64,000 nucleotides of DNA from Macrosoma leucophasiata (GCA_036365455.1 JAWQUS010000011.1:6282001-6346000); one strand, 5' to 3'. Shown: positions 34,536-45,679, counted from the first letter of the stretch. Numbers and translations: made by a program. Notes: a model not told the origin generated them from the sequence alone.

Positions 34536-34965
34536 GGACACCAGGCAATATCAATGTGAAGGAAAACAATAAAAGTCAGTACGCAGTGACTGACGACAAT
34601 ATAGCAGCAAATTGTTTCAAGGATGATGCCTGATAAATCGCTATGACAAGCATGAAAGTATAAAGCAGAGTATTTATTACTCGTATATTTGTCAGTTATT
34701 AGGATTACAAAAGAGGATAATTTCGAACATGTGTAAGGATCTTAGTACCTTACTTGATACCACAAGTTGTACACTTAAAATGTGTAACGGTCGTACAAAA
34801 TAAATGTACTTGCACTACCGAAGAAAATACAAAAAAAGGTTAGCTACTGAATAAACAAACCATAGCATTGTCGTGACCTGTGTTATGTAAAGTGGGTCAG
34901 ATCAGAAATGAAGTCAGCTTCCTGGGACGCAACGATCTCGTACTATATACAGATTTAAAGAACAA
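34536..34965. repeat. Outlying diverged unit of region E
   Basis: Carries acaataaaagtcagtacgca at 34,568 and, near 34,830-34,960, ggttagctactgaataaac, catagcattgtcgtgacc and aagtgggtcagatcag. These match the units at 36,000 and 36,815-38,425. Confidence 0.55.
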
Positions 34966-35212
34966 ATGGAAATAAATGATTCATCTTCGGATAGGACACG
35001 AACTTGTGTTCTCCAGGAACAACCTCCTGTCGCTTTACCAAACCGAAGGAAGAATCAATAAATAGTAATACACGAGAAAATCCGGCGTTTGGGATGACAA
35101 TTCCAAGAGACCGTGAATTTGATATATAAGATTAATTTACTTTCATTATTTGAAATACGTCCGCATATATTAGCTACGTATAGTCAGAGAATATGTAACA
35201 CACACAACAACA

Positions 35213-35398
35213 CTTCGACGTCCCGCCCGATTTCCCCGCATCACCCAACTTCCTCCCCTCTTATGGGCGACGGTTGGTATTTTGTACGTGCTACGCACAC
35301 AGGTGCACGTGTAAATACACGTCACTGATTGATGTCTGTGTAATACAGACTAAATTAAGCGTTTGTATGGAATTTTGGCGGAGTGTCCGCGGTGTGGT
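35213..35398 (+). repeat. Dispersed repeat family R6, copy 2
   Basis: Matches 27,995-28,200 from cttcgacgtcccgc to gagtgtccgcggtgt. Directly followed by a MITE at 35,401. Confidence 0.65.
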
Positions 35399-35400
35399 AG

Positions 35401-35829
35401 TCTAAAGGCTCCCTTACACAGGCGCGTTATATAGGTCGATAATATCGCATGCGGTATTGCGATAATGCGTCCCGATTCCTTTTACATTCCTTGCACACAG
35501 CTGCGTTTCTATCGTCCAATATTTCTTACGAGAGAGTCATGTAACCATTCTTAAACTGTCTATAAAACCAAGCGTACTTGTACTACTAACGTTATTATCG
35601 CAGGTGTGTGTACGGTCGTTTGCGTGCTGGTACAAAACATTCTAGAACTCATATCGGAATATCGCAGGACGGAGAAACGCAACGTCCTACTTCCATTAGG
35701 GCGCTATTGCTGCAGCAGTGTGTAACTACATGACCATCCTAATACAAAATGTACTGAGAACAGATATCGCAGTAACGCATGCGATATTATCGATCTATAA
35801 TAACTCTCCTCTGTAAGGGAGCCTTTAGA
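35401..35829. mobile_element. MITE with ~60-bp imperfect inverted termini
   Basis: Left tctaaaggctcccttacaca, then gtcgataatatcgcatgcg; right end is the complement: cgcatgcgatattatcgatc, then ctgtaagggagcctttaga. TAAAGG would fit a hAT-type end, but no clean 8-bp duplication is seen. Confidence 0.68.
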
Positions 35830-36149
35830 GGTTCTATAATATAGTAAAACGCATAAGATATAGTTAAGTATATAATAAATTGCTTTACTGCAAAATATAA
35901 CTTATAGCTCTTCTGAAAACACCAATCCACTTCAGCACGCCATCTGCATGGAAGCCGACATGAGAATCACTTTGAATAATGGCTTACGTTGGTCACCAGA
36001 TGCTTTCGATGTATTTGAAGTAAGGCAATAAAAGTCAGTTTGCAGTATAATCTGGTAGTGTGATTGACGATAACAAAAGTAGATGGAATACTTTGCACGG
36101 CAGCGTGTAGAACTTGAAGCATGAATTATCCGACCATGAAAAAAACGAA

Positions 36150-36232
36150 CGGTGGACTTCGGCAGCTTAGTGGCTTAGCCACTAGACATTTTTATTCTGA
36201 GGTCGCAAGTTCGATTCCTGCTCCAACATCAA
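36150..36232 (+). mobile_element. tRNA-like SINE-C
   Basis: gacttcggcagcttagtggc (A-box region), then tgaggtcgcaagttcgattc (B-box region). The gacttcg start would pair with the cgaagtc end seen in the related copy at 51,048, pointing to a tRNA ancestor. Confidence 0.55.
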
Positions 36233-36811
36233 TTTTCTTTAATTTCTACATTACTCGCATGTGTTATTGCGAAAAATATCACAAATTAAACCTTATTACT
36301 GAGCGCGTAAGTGTATTAACAAATACTCAATCCGTATCTAATACATTCATTTTGATAAAATTGAAACGAGCAATACAAAACTGCTCCCCCGTCGCCACTG
36401 GCTTTTGTAACCTGAACTTCGCTGGCTCCGTGGTCCTAACTGGAGATTTGCCATCAATTTTGTATTGTGCTGACAAATTCTATGAATATTTGCATACGTA
36501 CATACTCTTTACAAAGATGAATTTGTCTCTCATGGGAGCCGTCTATTGCCTCCTATCTACTTTCTTTGTGAAAAGCATGTTACCATTTGCTTCAAGAAAA
36601 AAAAAATCTACGCAAACGTGCTGATTTTCAAGCCAATAATATGGCCTATGTATTATTTCAGACTATGATCTATATCTGTTCCAAATATCATTTTAATTAT
36701 TAAATTTATAGCGTTATTATCATAACCTAGTTTCCTTTTGCGACAAACTCAAATCTAACTTGTAACAAAATTAAACTTTGCAGCATCTCGACCAAAAAAC
36801 AGAAAGGGGTA
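36233..36811. other. Segment open on both strands, not assigned
   Basis: The plus strand is open for 167 codons from 36,121 (starting inside SINE-C). The minus strand is open for about 46 codons ending near 36,336, with a plausible peptide including VRTTEPAKFRLQKPVATGEQ. I do not recognise either; a relic of a transposable-element protein is possible. Confidence 0.2.
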
Positions 36812-38425
36812 AGGTGGTGAATAAGTAAAGCATTACATTGTGGTAACCGGTGCGTCGTGGTCACACGTTAATGAGACCAAAAGTGGGTCAGAGTGGAGTC
36901 AGCGTCGCGGTCGTCGGGCGCGGGATTCATTACGGCTGGCGTTAAATCGTAAATTCCTGACTGCGCCCTGGACCTATGAAATTTTTGGATGAAGCGGTTT
37001 TTAGTGCAAATTCAAGCAAGATTTTAATACACATATTTTTACTGTTTTAACATTTTTATTTTGTGACTGACTGTTTATGAATATTTTGCAGAACGATAAA
37101 GTTGTATCGATTTCAAATTGTTTCTCACAAATACGTAAGAGACGTAGAAAATAAAACCTTCCAAGGTTACAAGAAACAAAACAAAAATGGTTAGCAGGTG
37201 AATAAGTAAAGCATTGCATAGTGGTGACCGGTGCGTCGAGGTAACACGTTAATGAGACCAAAAGTGGGTCAGAGTGGAGTCAGCGTCGCGGTCGTCGGGC
37301 GCGGGATTCATTACGGCTGGCGTTAAATCGCTGCGTGAGGAATTCCTGACTGCGCTCTGGACCCATGAAATTTATAGATGAAGCGGTTTTTAGTGAAAAT
37401 TCTAGCAAGATTATAATACACATATTTTTACTGTTTAAATATTTTTATTTTGTGACTGACAGTTTATGAACATTTTGCAGAATGATAAAGTTTTGTCGAT
37501 TTCAAATTGTTTCTCACAAATACGTAAGAGACGTACAAAATCTAGGTTACAAGAAAAAAACAAAAACGGTTAGTAAGTGAATAAGTAAGCCATTGCATTG
37601 TGGTTACCGGTGCGTCGTGGGCACGCGTTAATGAGACCAAAAGTGGGTCAGAGTGGAGTCAGCGTCGCGGTCGTCGGGCGCGGGATTCATTAATGCTGGC
37701 GCTAAATCGCTGCGAGAGGAATTCCTGACTGCGCTCTGCACCCGTGAAATTTATGGATGAAGCGGTTTTTAATGGGCATTCAACAAAGATTGCAATGCAA
37801 ATATTTTATTTATATTAATTTTGTGGTAGTTCGTGAATATTTTGCACTACATGACAATGTAGTATCGATTTCAAACCCTATTTCAAATTCTTACGAAAAC
37901 GAAAGCAACGTAAAACCTTGTAGGGAAACAGGAAAAAGAAATACAAAAAGGGTTAGTGGGTGAATAAGTAAAGCATTGCATTGTGGTGACCGGTATGTCA
38001 TGGCCACTCGTTAGTGAGATCAATAGTAGGTCACAGAGCAGTCAGCGTCATTTTTTTTTCTCCTTTGTATAATTAAACAAGAGGAGTAAGTAATGTTGTA
38101 AATGACTTGACAGTAGTCCTCGCTACGGTTTACGGGCGACTTAAGTCAATATCAAGATGAAAGGTGTGTATAGAGTGGGTTAGGTATGTATTTTGAGTTT
38201 AGTTATTATGTGATGATATCTCATGTATTGTTGAACTGCTTTAAGGTGTTGACAATGTGTTTAGTGAACTGATTGAATGTGTTTCTTGTACTTTCTCAGC
38301 GTCATTAGGCACGGAATTTATTAAGTCCCTCAGTAAATCGCTGCGTGAGGAATTCCTGACTGCGCTTTGGACATTAAATTTATGGAAGCGTTTTTGTTGG
38401 TAGAAATTCAACCAAGTCAGCAGTA
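36812..38425. repeat. Four tandem units of about 380 bp (region E)
   Basis: Unit starts at about 36,815, 37,197, 37,576 and 37,959 (periods 382, 379, 383). Shared blocks: gtgaataagtaaagcatt, gtggtgaccggtgcgtcg, acgttaatgagaccaaaag, tgggtcagagtggagtcagc, gtcgcggtcgtcgggcgcg, ggattcattacggctgg, aggaattcctgactgcgc and gatgaagcggtttttag. The fourth unit is interrupted by a retroposed fragment at 38,052-38,296. No frame is maintained across units. Confidence 0.88.
38052..38296 (-). mobile_element. Retroposed fragment with A tail and target duplication
   Basis: An insertion in the fourth region-E unit begins with T9 on the plus strand (A tail on the minus strand) and is flanked by a direct repeat cagcgtcat at 38,043-38,051 and 38,297-38,305. 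About 245 bp, source unknown. It could be a processed transcript piece or an unrecognised SINE. Confidence 0.6.
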
Positions 38426-39061
38426 ATGCAAACACCTGCAGTGTTTACATGTAACGTTTTTTTAAGGGGGAATTTGAATATTTTCATTAGAACAATTCAA
38501 ATGGCAGTTTATACGTATGATGTGATGAATTTGAACACAACGATTCGTTTTTTAAACTACTAGTACTTTTACTACGTATTTTCGATCAACGTAAAGAGTA
38601 GAATAATCCAATTTCTATGTTAACGTTCACATTTGTTTTCTATTGAAATAAAACTCTGACATAAATTTAAAAAAATGACGGTATTTCAATGTTTTGCTTC
38701 CATAATCGGGCGTAAATCAAAGGCGTCCGAGTGATCTTAAAGCTGTTTCGACAATGCTCATGTCCACTACGTCAACGCTATCTAATTACGGTGTGTTTCT
38801 GTCGTCACATTGTGTACTGTGTACCACACATATAATCGTTAGTTACACGTTTTACTCAATGACACGAAATAAAAAAGAATGTCAAAGGTAGATTTTTTCT
38901 CTAAGTTAGTCACAATACCTAATTCATTCTGAATAATACCTTCAACCTTATAAAGATGATTGTTTGAGCTATTTCAAAAGGACCGAAACATTATTCGTTT
39001 ACTTGGGTTTCGTTCAAATAACGTCAACATTTTTTTTTCGTTTAAATATTGTTAAGCTACT
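38426..39061. other. No feature seen
   Basis: AT-rich sequence without recognised feature. Confidence 0.3.
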
Positions 39062-39178
39062 ATGTCGAAATCGTTGCGGGGCAATCGCTGGATGATGGCG
39101 GGCCAAGGCCGTTCGTTGTGGAAATCTTTGGGGAGGCTTTCGTCCAGCAGTGGACATCTTTCGATTGAAATTATGATC
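39062..39178 (+). mobile_element. RTE-type LINE 3' end fragment
   Basis: caatcgctggatgatggcgg, caaggccgttcgttgtggaa, tggggaggctttcgtccagc, agtggacatctttcg and a gaaattatgatcatg tail match the usual C-terminus and 3' end of lepidopteran RTE elements. The minus-strand counterpart of the same type is at 55,217. Confidence 0.65.
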
Positions 39179-40224
39179 ATGTCGAACGTTGAGTTGGTAT
39201 TCTCCACAATAGAAAACTACAGGTCGTATCGTATAAGAGGGTTGACGAAATTTAATTTGAGCCATCATTATGTTTCCAAGTGTATTTGAAACTGATAAGG
39301 ATCTAGTTTTAATGACAAACATAAACATTGATAAATAAATGTACATTTTTAGCCAATCGACATCCATAATTCTAGTCCCATTTTTCTCTTTCCGAATGCA
39401 TCTTAAGACCACGACAGTTTAGCGAGAACAAGCAACAACTGGTTGTTCAATGACTTTATAGTCTGACTGCCGAAATTCCGAAAACTTTTCAAATATTGAC
39501 CCTTTCGTCTCATCCGTCAAGATATTGACCACAGCTGTCAGTGCTTAGATCGTATCAAGTATTACTGCTGCACTAGACAAAGAGCGCTTTCATTGCAAGG
39601 AACAATGTAGCTATATAATATACAACATCGAATTACATCAATGTGGATGGTCTGAGACTGAAGGTAGCAGGTGCATTGTTAGGAATTCCACACATGTACA
39701 TATGTCCATATACGTATACAACAGGACAAATTTCTCTGTGTGTAATAAAACAAGATTCGGACTCGCTTTGCTCTCTGAACTTTGTTAGTTCATTAACATT
39801 GTTCTTAAGTTTCAAATGGTTTTATACTGGGAAACAGCTTTTCTGAAACGGAGTTAAATCACAAATTATGACGATAATGCCTGCGTTCACGTTTTTGGCA
39901 TTGTCAGACAAAAAAGTATTTAAAAACGAAAAATATAATGATAAAATGATTCCATATTATCATCATCACTGACTATTTTCCTACATTTTTTTCGTTTTTA
40001 TTTTATACTTCGATTTATAACAACGTACCTAATAAAAATTAAAAAGTTAACCAACAAAATTATTGGTTTGTTTATAGGATTCTTATTTATACATAATACT
40101 CGTATATGTTTTGAATCCATGACAGACTTTTCAGTGTCATGATAGTTACATATAGATGGTAGAGTAGGTACCAGTGTAGGGACTCGAAGGCTTAAGCACC
40201 ATCACTATACTTCATATGCATCTG
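39179..40224. other. No feature seen
   Basis: AT-rich; frames of 60-67 codons at 39,633-39,846 on both strands have no motif. Confidence 0.3.
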
Positions 40225-40352
40225 CATGTATGAAGAGAATAATGAAGGTAGATGAGGCACGAGAAGTATGTCAGGACTTGGATATCTGGCGCTCTACACT
40301 CTCTGCCTACCTCGTTAGGGGCCTGATGTGAAGATACATACATAGGTACATA
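40225..40352 (+). mobile_element. RTE-like LINE 3' end
   Basis: Reads C-M-K-R-I-M-K-V-D-E-A-R then EVCQDLDIWRSTLSAYLVRG, with the terminal codon region gatgtgaagatacatacata. Same end as at 15,270. Confidence 0.7.
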
Positions 40353-40361
40353 CTTTACTTA

Positions 40362-40545
40362 ATATCTGCCGCCAAATGGTAGTGTTTAGTGTTTTTTAAT
40401 AACTATCACAGAAACATAACAACTAAGGTCTCAGGGGCGGCACATCTGCATTTTGTTCTCTGCTTTATATGTAGATGTCTAAAAACTGCAGTCATCACAT
40501 AACATCCATATGAACCGCATGCTTGGTTGCCATCTTTGTTATATT
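40362..40545 (-). repeat. R3 repeat fragment
   Basis: Complement of R3: gccgccaaatggtagtg, gtctcaggggcggca, actgcagtcatcacataaca and catgcttggttgccatc. Confidence 0.55.
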
Positions 40546-41053
40546 AAAAAATATGATGTAATATATTTTTAGGATAATAATAAGTAAAGAACTTAACACT
40601 TAGTGCGATTTTAATACAAAAATAATTTTCAGTTCAGATTGATGACCTCAATAACAGTTTCAAAAGATTCACACTCACCACGCTTTTATATCCGTATTCT
40701 TATTTCTATATTCTGCACTAGCACGCAAACTTTCATTCGTCACAAAGCAGAGCCCAGTTAAACGCAAAACCATTTTAGAATTCCCTGTATGCTTCATATA
40801 CGTTCATTCCTTTGCGTCTTTGTTGAAGAACCCAACCAAATATATGGTAGTTTTGGAGAAATTATTCGTGAAATGAAGTTGAATTTCGGAAACATTACTC
40901 AACGTTGAGTTTCCAACTCATCTCGCCATTGTTCCGAGCAAACGCGACCTAATGAGTTTGAAACAAATTAAATTGAAACGTATTTTGTGTAACATGACAG
41001 GTACTAATGCATTTTTAGTTCTACACAATCGAACGGTGGGCTACGACACAAAT
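40546..41053. other. No feature seen
   Basis: AT-rich sequence without recognised feature. Confidence 0.3.
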
Positions 41054-41306
41054 CGACTGCAGCAATTAACATAGTCGGAACTACATTTTGGCCAATTTTG
41101 TTTTATTGCATTAGAAGTCTTAGAATGTCCATAATATGGACATTAGCCAATTTTGTTTTATTGCATTAGAAGTCTTAGAATGTCCATAATAGAAATGTAA
41201 AAAATGTAGTCCTAGAATGTCCATAATATGGACATTCTAAGACTTCTAATGCAATCAAACAAAATTGCCCAAAATGTAGATCCGACTATGTTAATTGCTA
41301 CAGTCG
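41054..41306. mobile_element. Fold-back element with ~85-bp inverted arms
   Basis: Ends cgactgcagcaattaacata / tatgttaattgctacagtcg. The arms include ctacattttggccaattttg and attgcattagaagtcttaga with their complements at the right, meeting at aatgtccataatatggacatt. One block is duplicated internally. AAAT flanks both ends (41,050-41,053 and 41,307-41,310), a possible 4-bp target duplication. Confidence 0.65.
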
Positions 41307-41644
41307 AAATGATACTGCTGAAATGTAACCAAGTGACTCGAAAAACTTTATAGAGTTCTCTTCTACAAAATAAAATGCGAACGCATTTGCATAAGTACCC
41401 TGCATTTGAAATGACTGAATAAAATAGAAAATACAGTTCGTGTTCAAAGCGTGAGCTATCCAAATAACACAACGTATACGTTGAAGCGTTTTCAACTCAT
41501 AGCGAATTCGTTTTATGAGAATATGTGGCTCAATACAGATGCTAATTTCATTTCATTTTCAAACATATAACTGGTCAAGAAAAATATCAGACTTTCAACA
41601 CATTTTAGTTTGTATTCAACCGAGCAACGTGAACGTTCATTTTT

Positions 41645-41865
41645 TTTTTGTAACGAAGTCTGCAAATAAACTCGCATGTCACATGGATATGTTAACTGAT
41701 GGCTGCAACCAAATATTAACATAAAAACTAGAGGTCATAATGTTAATGTGTTACCACCTCTGATACTTTAGTTGTTATGTAACTCTGTGATAGTTATTAC
41801 AGGGCCATACATTACTATCTAACGCGATGGTAGTGCACACTACCATTTGGCAACAGATAGATGCA
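41645..41865 (+). repeat. R3 repeat, diverged copy
   Basis: tgtaacgaagtctgcaaata, gatggctgcaacc, gtgttaccacctctgatac, agggccatacattactatct and actaccatttggcaacag. Confidence 0.5.
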
Positions 41866-42639
41866 GTGTAAACTGAATGTTCAAAAATAAGCGGGTTAAC
41901 ACTGTTTATCTCTGAGAACTTCCTCAGAGTCCGCCTATTGACGGTAGCTAATTAGATATCCTACCTACAGGTAGGCACAACATAAACATAAAACTGATCA
42001 CTTACTATAACAGGGATTTAAATATATTTTTTTCATTAATCAATTAGTTAGCCGCTCATGAATAAATCCTCTCGTTTGCGAATATTTGTCGTTCCGCTAT
42101 GAAAACTGTTGCACGGCTTCAATTAATCCATAAATATAAAAGCCGTTGCCGCAACAAAGTGAATTTCACGAGCAACAAGATTTAACCTCACACGTGCAAA
42201 CTTAAAACCCGATTTACATTTAAAAACTGTCAGCGGGTTCAGTATTCAGATAACGAAGCGCTGAATGAGGTCAACGTAGCAATTTATATTTGGGAATAAA
42301 CAGCCGAAAACAAATTCATTACCTATAGCATTGTAAAAGGAATTAAATATTTACGCTGAGGATACAAAAGGGAATGTTTACAGAGGTAACAAGCCTGATC
42401 CACAAAGATTGGGTAATAATCCGCAACGCGATGGCATTTCGTATTTATTTCATCTAAGTACGGAGTCGATTATTTACACACAAATAAGATATTTTGGTAA
42501 GTTCAATTAAAACTTGAAATGCGTAATAACGAGTATTTATGGCTCTTCACCTTACTTTTCTAAGGAGTAACCTGACAGCATGGAGCGTCAAGCATGTCTG
42601 TTCTAGCAATCACCCAAGCTTATTTTTATTTTTAACTAG
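41866..42639. other. No feature seen
   Basis: AT-rich sequence without recognised feature. Confidence 0.3.
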
Positions 42640-42845
42640 CTGTGCCCGCGACTTCGTCCGCGTGAGAATTTATGGACGAAGTCGTGGGCGCAGCTAGCTA
42701 AAAATAAAAATAATGTTGCAAAAATATAAAAATAGCCTTAGTTACTGCTTATTACATAACCTATCTGCTAGTGAAAGTCCCGTCAAAATCGGTCCAGCCG
42801 TCTGTCTGTCTGTCTGTTTGTTCCGGCTTATCCGAGATAGCCGGA

Positions 42846-42883
<38 letters not shown>

Positions 42884-43025
42884 GGACGGACGGACGGACG
42901 GACGGACAGACAGACAAACAGACAAAAATTGTAAAATGTTTTGGTACCGTGTATACATACATTTGCATTTAGTAAAAAGCGGTTATTTTTATATTACAAA
43001 CAGACACTCAAATTTTATTTATTTG
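42640..43025 (+). repeat. Lepidopteran ctagctgtgcccgcg-type element (R7), plus copy
   Basis: Contains the hairpin ctagctgtgcccgcgacttc / gaagtcgtgggcgcagctag, then gtgaaagtcccgtcaaaatc, a second hairpin around tgttccggcttatc, a (CAGA)n(CGGA)n tract at 42,848-42,923 and the end ttacaaacagacactcaaat. The same parts occur in opposite order and strand at 48,495-48,795. Confidence 0.65.
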
Positions 43026-43617
43026 TAGAGATGCTGATATTTTGGATTATATTACGTAATATGACAACGTTGTAAACGACGCAAGTGATTGGGAATAATT
43101 TTAAACACAGACCAATGTTATTCAAGTGAACAGCATACAGTGAGTATTTGCTCCAAGTTTACAAAAGAGTTCGAATGTAGACGTAACTCGAATGGCAAAC
43201 GTTCGATTTCAATCAGGTCGAATAGAATGTTATTCAAATGTCGCTGAAAGTTTGGGGGGGCTTAAAGTTTCTGATATACTCGTAGATGTAGATTCTAATA
43301 CAGATTAATGAACTTTTAGAAAATAGTTTCAAGAAACCTACGAATTTGTATTTCGGGCTGTATTTACTGAAACATTCCATGAAACAAAGGATCTTGAAGG
43401 AGACTCTTAGGGTTGACAAATCATTAACAAGTTGTGAGCTAATTTTAGGCTAACCGATGTTAATACATTGTGTAGTAAGTTGATTGATATTCACTGCGTA
43501 TTGTGATTAAGAATAGAATTTAATAGATATTTTATCATTTCATTGTAAACTACAAAGACTTACTCCTTTACTCCTTTACTACTTATCATCCAAGAAGAAG
43601 CCTCTTCTTGGATGATA
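43026..43617. other. No feature seen
   Basis: AT-rich. A short inverted repeat, aagaagaagcctcttctt, lies at about 43,592. Confidence 0.3.
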
Positions 43618-43630
43618 ACAAATACAAATA

Positions 43631-43994
43631 ATAATAATAATGGCAACCCATTATACGTCCCACTGCTGGGCATGAGTCTCTCCCCTTTTTGGGGGGAGGC
43701 CTGGAGCTTACTCTCCACCACGCTGCTCCAATGCGGATTGGTGGAGGTGGGTGGGTTAGTGGCCAACCCGCTGTCGGATGTCTTCAAACCGCCCATAAGG
43801 CCTCCGACAAGGTTTAACGACTGCTATCCATCGACAGCAACCGGGACCGACGTCTTAACGTGCCCTCCGAAGCACGGAAACGCGCATTTAACTTGCCACT
43901 AGCGGTCACCCATCACACTACCCGACCACGCCCGTAGTGCTTAACCGAGCAGATCGCTTACGATCTACACCAGCCGCTGGGCCATGCGCGCTTC
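43631..43994 (-). mobile_element. SINE-5S, full length, clean 13-bp target duplication
   Basis: The best copy. Minus strand: gaagcgcgcatggcccagcg, gtgtagatcgtaagcgatct, gctcggttaagcactacggg, cgtggtcgggtagtgtga and tgggtgaccgctagtggc form a 5S-rRNA-like head; body; then the ggttgcc end with an (ATT)n tail. Direct repeats acaaatacaaata at 43,618-43,630 and 43,995-44,007. The repeat-type tail rather than poly(A) suggests an RTE-like partner. Confidence 0.85.
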
Positions 43995-44158
43995 ACAAAT
44001 ACAAATAAACTAAGTAAAACTATGCTCGACAGATCTAAACACACATTTCCAGAATAATTTAAAAATTCCTTTTTTTTTTCAGAAAATAGTTTCCAACAAA
44101 CCTGCGAATTTGTATTTTCCTTTCTTTTATTCAATTCGGTGAGAATCTGTCTCAAAAC

Positions 44159-44269
44159 TCTAAAGTAAAACACGTTTGGTTATTCAGTGCAGACAGACTA
44201 TATTTAGTTCACAGACTAGGTGTCGCTAGTAGTTACATTTTGATACAATGTTATTGTCTATTACCAACA
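44159..44269 (-). repeat. 3' LTR of the copia element
   Basis: 111 bp; on the minus strand starts TGTTGGTAATAG and ends TTTAGA. Identical base for base to 48,284-48,394 as read. Much shorter than the 276-bp LTR of Drosophila copia. Confidence 0.93.
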
Positions 44270-44296
44270 CCCCCACTTATCAAAATAAACTAAACA

Positions 44297-45679
44297 TTAC
44301 AATTTTAATATACCCAAAGATTCCATAAATTTATAGTGTTTGACTGCACTTAGACCTTTAGTCAACAAATCTGCCGGCATTTCATTTGTAGATAAATAAT
44401 TGACTTTTACTTTTCCACTATTGACAGTCTCTCTAACAAAATGATGTTTAACATCAATATGTTTTGTCCTGTTGTGACATTGATGATTTGTAGCCATCTT
44501 CAATGCACTTTGATTGTCGCAATTCAACCTAATTGTTGACAAAGATCCAGTCAGCTCATACAATAGTTCTCTTAAATATACAGCCTCCCTACAGGCTTCA
44601 GAGAGCGCGACATACTCGGCTTCGGTGCTCGAAAGGGCAGTAACTCTCTGCTTCCGACTCTGCCATGAGATAGCTGTACCCGACATTACAAAACAAAATC
44701 CGGTATACGATTTTCTATCTAAGTTATCGCTTGCCCAATCAGCGTCAACAAAACCTTGCAAGTCCCCTCCATGACTACTAAATTTTAAACAATACTTTTT
44801 CGTCTTTTTTAGATATTTAAGAACTCTTTTGGCATAGTTCCAGTGTTCAGTACTATAACAAGTATTAAATTGACTCAAATAAGATACAGAGTAGGTGATA
44901 TCAGGTCTTGTCATGACCGCAAGATACATAAGACAACCCAAGAGTTTTTGATAACTAAGTCCTACTGTACATTTTTCTGCTTTTGGTATATTCAATTTAT
45001 TTTCTATAGGTGTATCAATTGTACTACAATCGCTCATATTAAATTTCAACAATAATTCTTCTATATACTGTTGCTGACTTATAGTTATCTCATATTTATT
45101 ACAATCTTTCTGAACACTAATATTCATACCTAGATATTGCTTAACCTCACCCAAGTCTTTGATTTCAAATTCTGAATTTAAAATATCTTTTAACTTTTTA
45201 GTCTCATTCTTGCTATTTGAAAATATGAGAAAGTCATCTACATACAAAGCTATTATAATCTTTATATCTTTACACATCTTTATAAATAAACAAGGCTCTT
45301 GTATACAGTTTTTATACTCATTTTTACATAATACATCAGAAACTCTCTCATACCAAGCCAAGGCGGATTGTTTTAATCCATATACTGCCTTATTTAGTTT
45401 GAGTACTTTCCCTGATGTTTCTGATACATAACCTTCAGGGGCACACATATAAATTTCCTCATTTAAATGACCATTTAGATAAGCAGTCTTAACATCTAAC
45501 TGAGTAATGTTCAGTCTTAGTTTTACACTTATTGCAAACAATAGTCTTAGTGTAGAGTGTCGCACCACTGGTGAAAAGGTCTCACTATAGTCCAGTCCAC
45601 GTTTTTGGGTAAAACCTTTTGCGACTAATCGCGCACGATATTGCACTTCACTATCACTTTTGATCTTTTTCTTTAACAC
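44297..45679 (-). CDS. copia Pol C-terminal part: reverse transcriptase and RNase H
   Basis: 460 open codons; the first Met is internal, so in an unbroken element this would be the continuation of the upstream frame. Reverse transcriptase: the first catalytic Asp in TQLDVKTAYLNG (about residue 62) and the YVDD box at 146-149. RNase H: Asp at about 312 (GFVDADWASD), Glu at about 353 (STEAEY) and Asp at about 388 (NCDNQSALK), followed by the TKHIDVKHHFVRE segment and a DLLTKGL end, all as in Ty1/copia. The protein copies element RNA into DNA inside the virus-like particle. All key acidic residues are present and there is no internal stop. It overlaps the upstream frame by 7 bases in another phase, consistent with a recent indel rather than programmed frameshifting. 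Confidence 0.93.
   Translation of the reverse strand: MLKKKIKSDSEVQYRARLVAKGFTQKRGLDYSETFSPVVRHSTLRLLFAISVKLRLNITQLDVKTAYLNGHLNEEIYMCAPEGYVSETSGKVLKLNKAVYGLKQSALAWYERVSDVLCKNEYKNCIQEPCLFIKMCKDIKIIIALYVDDFLIFSNSKNETKKLKDILNSEFEIKDLGEVKQYLGMNISVQKDCNKYEITISQQQYIEELLLKFNMSDCSTIDTPIENKLNIPKAEKCTVGLSYQKLLGCLMYLAVMTRPDITYSVSYLSQFNTCYSTEHWNYAKRVLKYLKKTKKYCLKFSSHGGDLQGFVDADWASDNLDRKSYTGFCFVMSGTAISWQSRKQRVTALSSTEAEYVALSEACREAVYLRELLYELTGSLSTIRLNCDNQSALKMATNHQCHNRTKHIDVKHHFVRETVNSGKVKVNYLSTNEMPADLLTKGLSAVKHYKFMESLGILKL

Noticed and set aside
36121..36624. 167-codon plus-strand frame as a gene
   Set aside because: Its start lies inside a tRNA-like SINE and no motif is recognised; kept only as an observation.
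42848..42923. CRISPR-like or coding repeat in the (CAGA)n(CGGA)n tract
   Set aside because: Simple tetranucleotide microsatellite within a dispersed repeat.
45673..45679. Programmed ribosomal frameshift between the two copia frames
   Set aside because: No slippery heptamer or obvious pseudoknot, and copia elements normally use one continuous frame; a small deletion is simpler.
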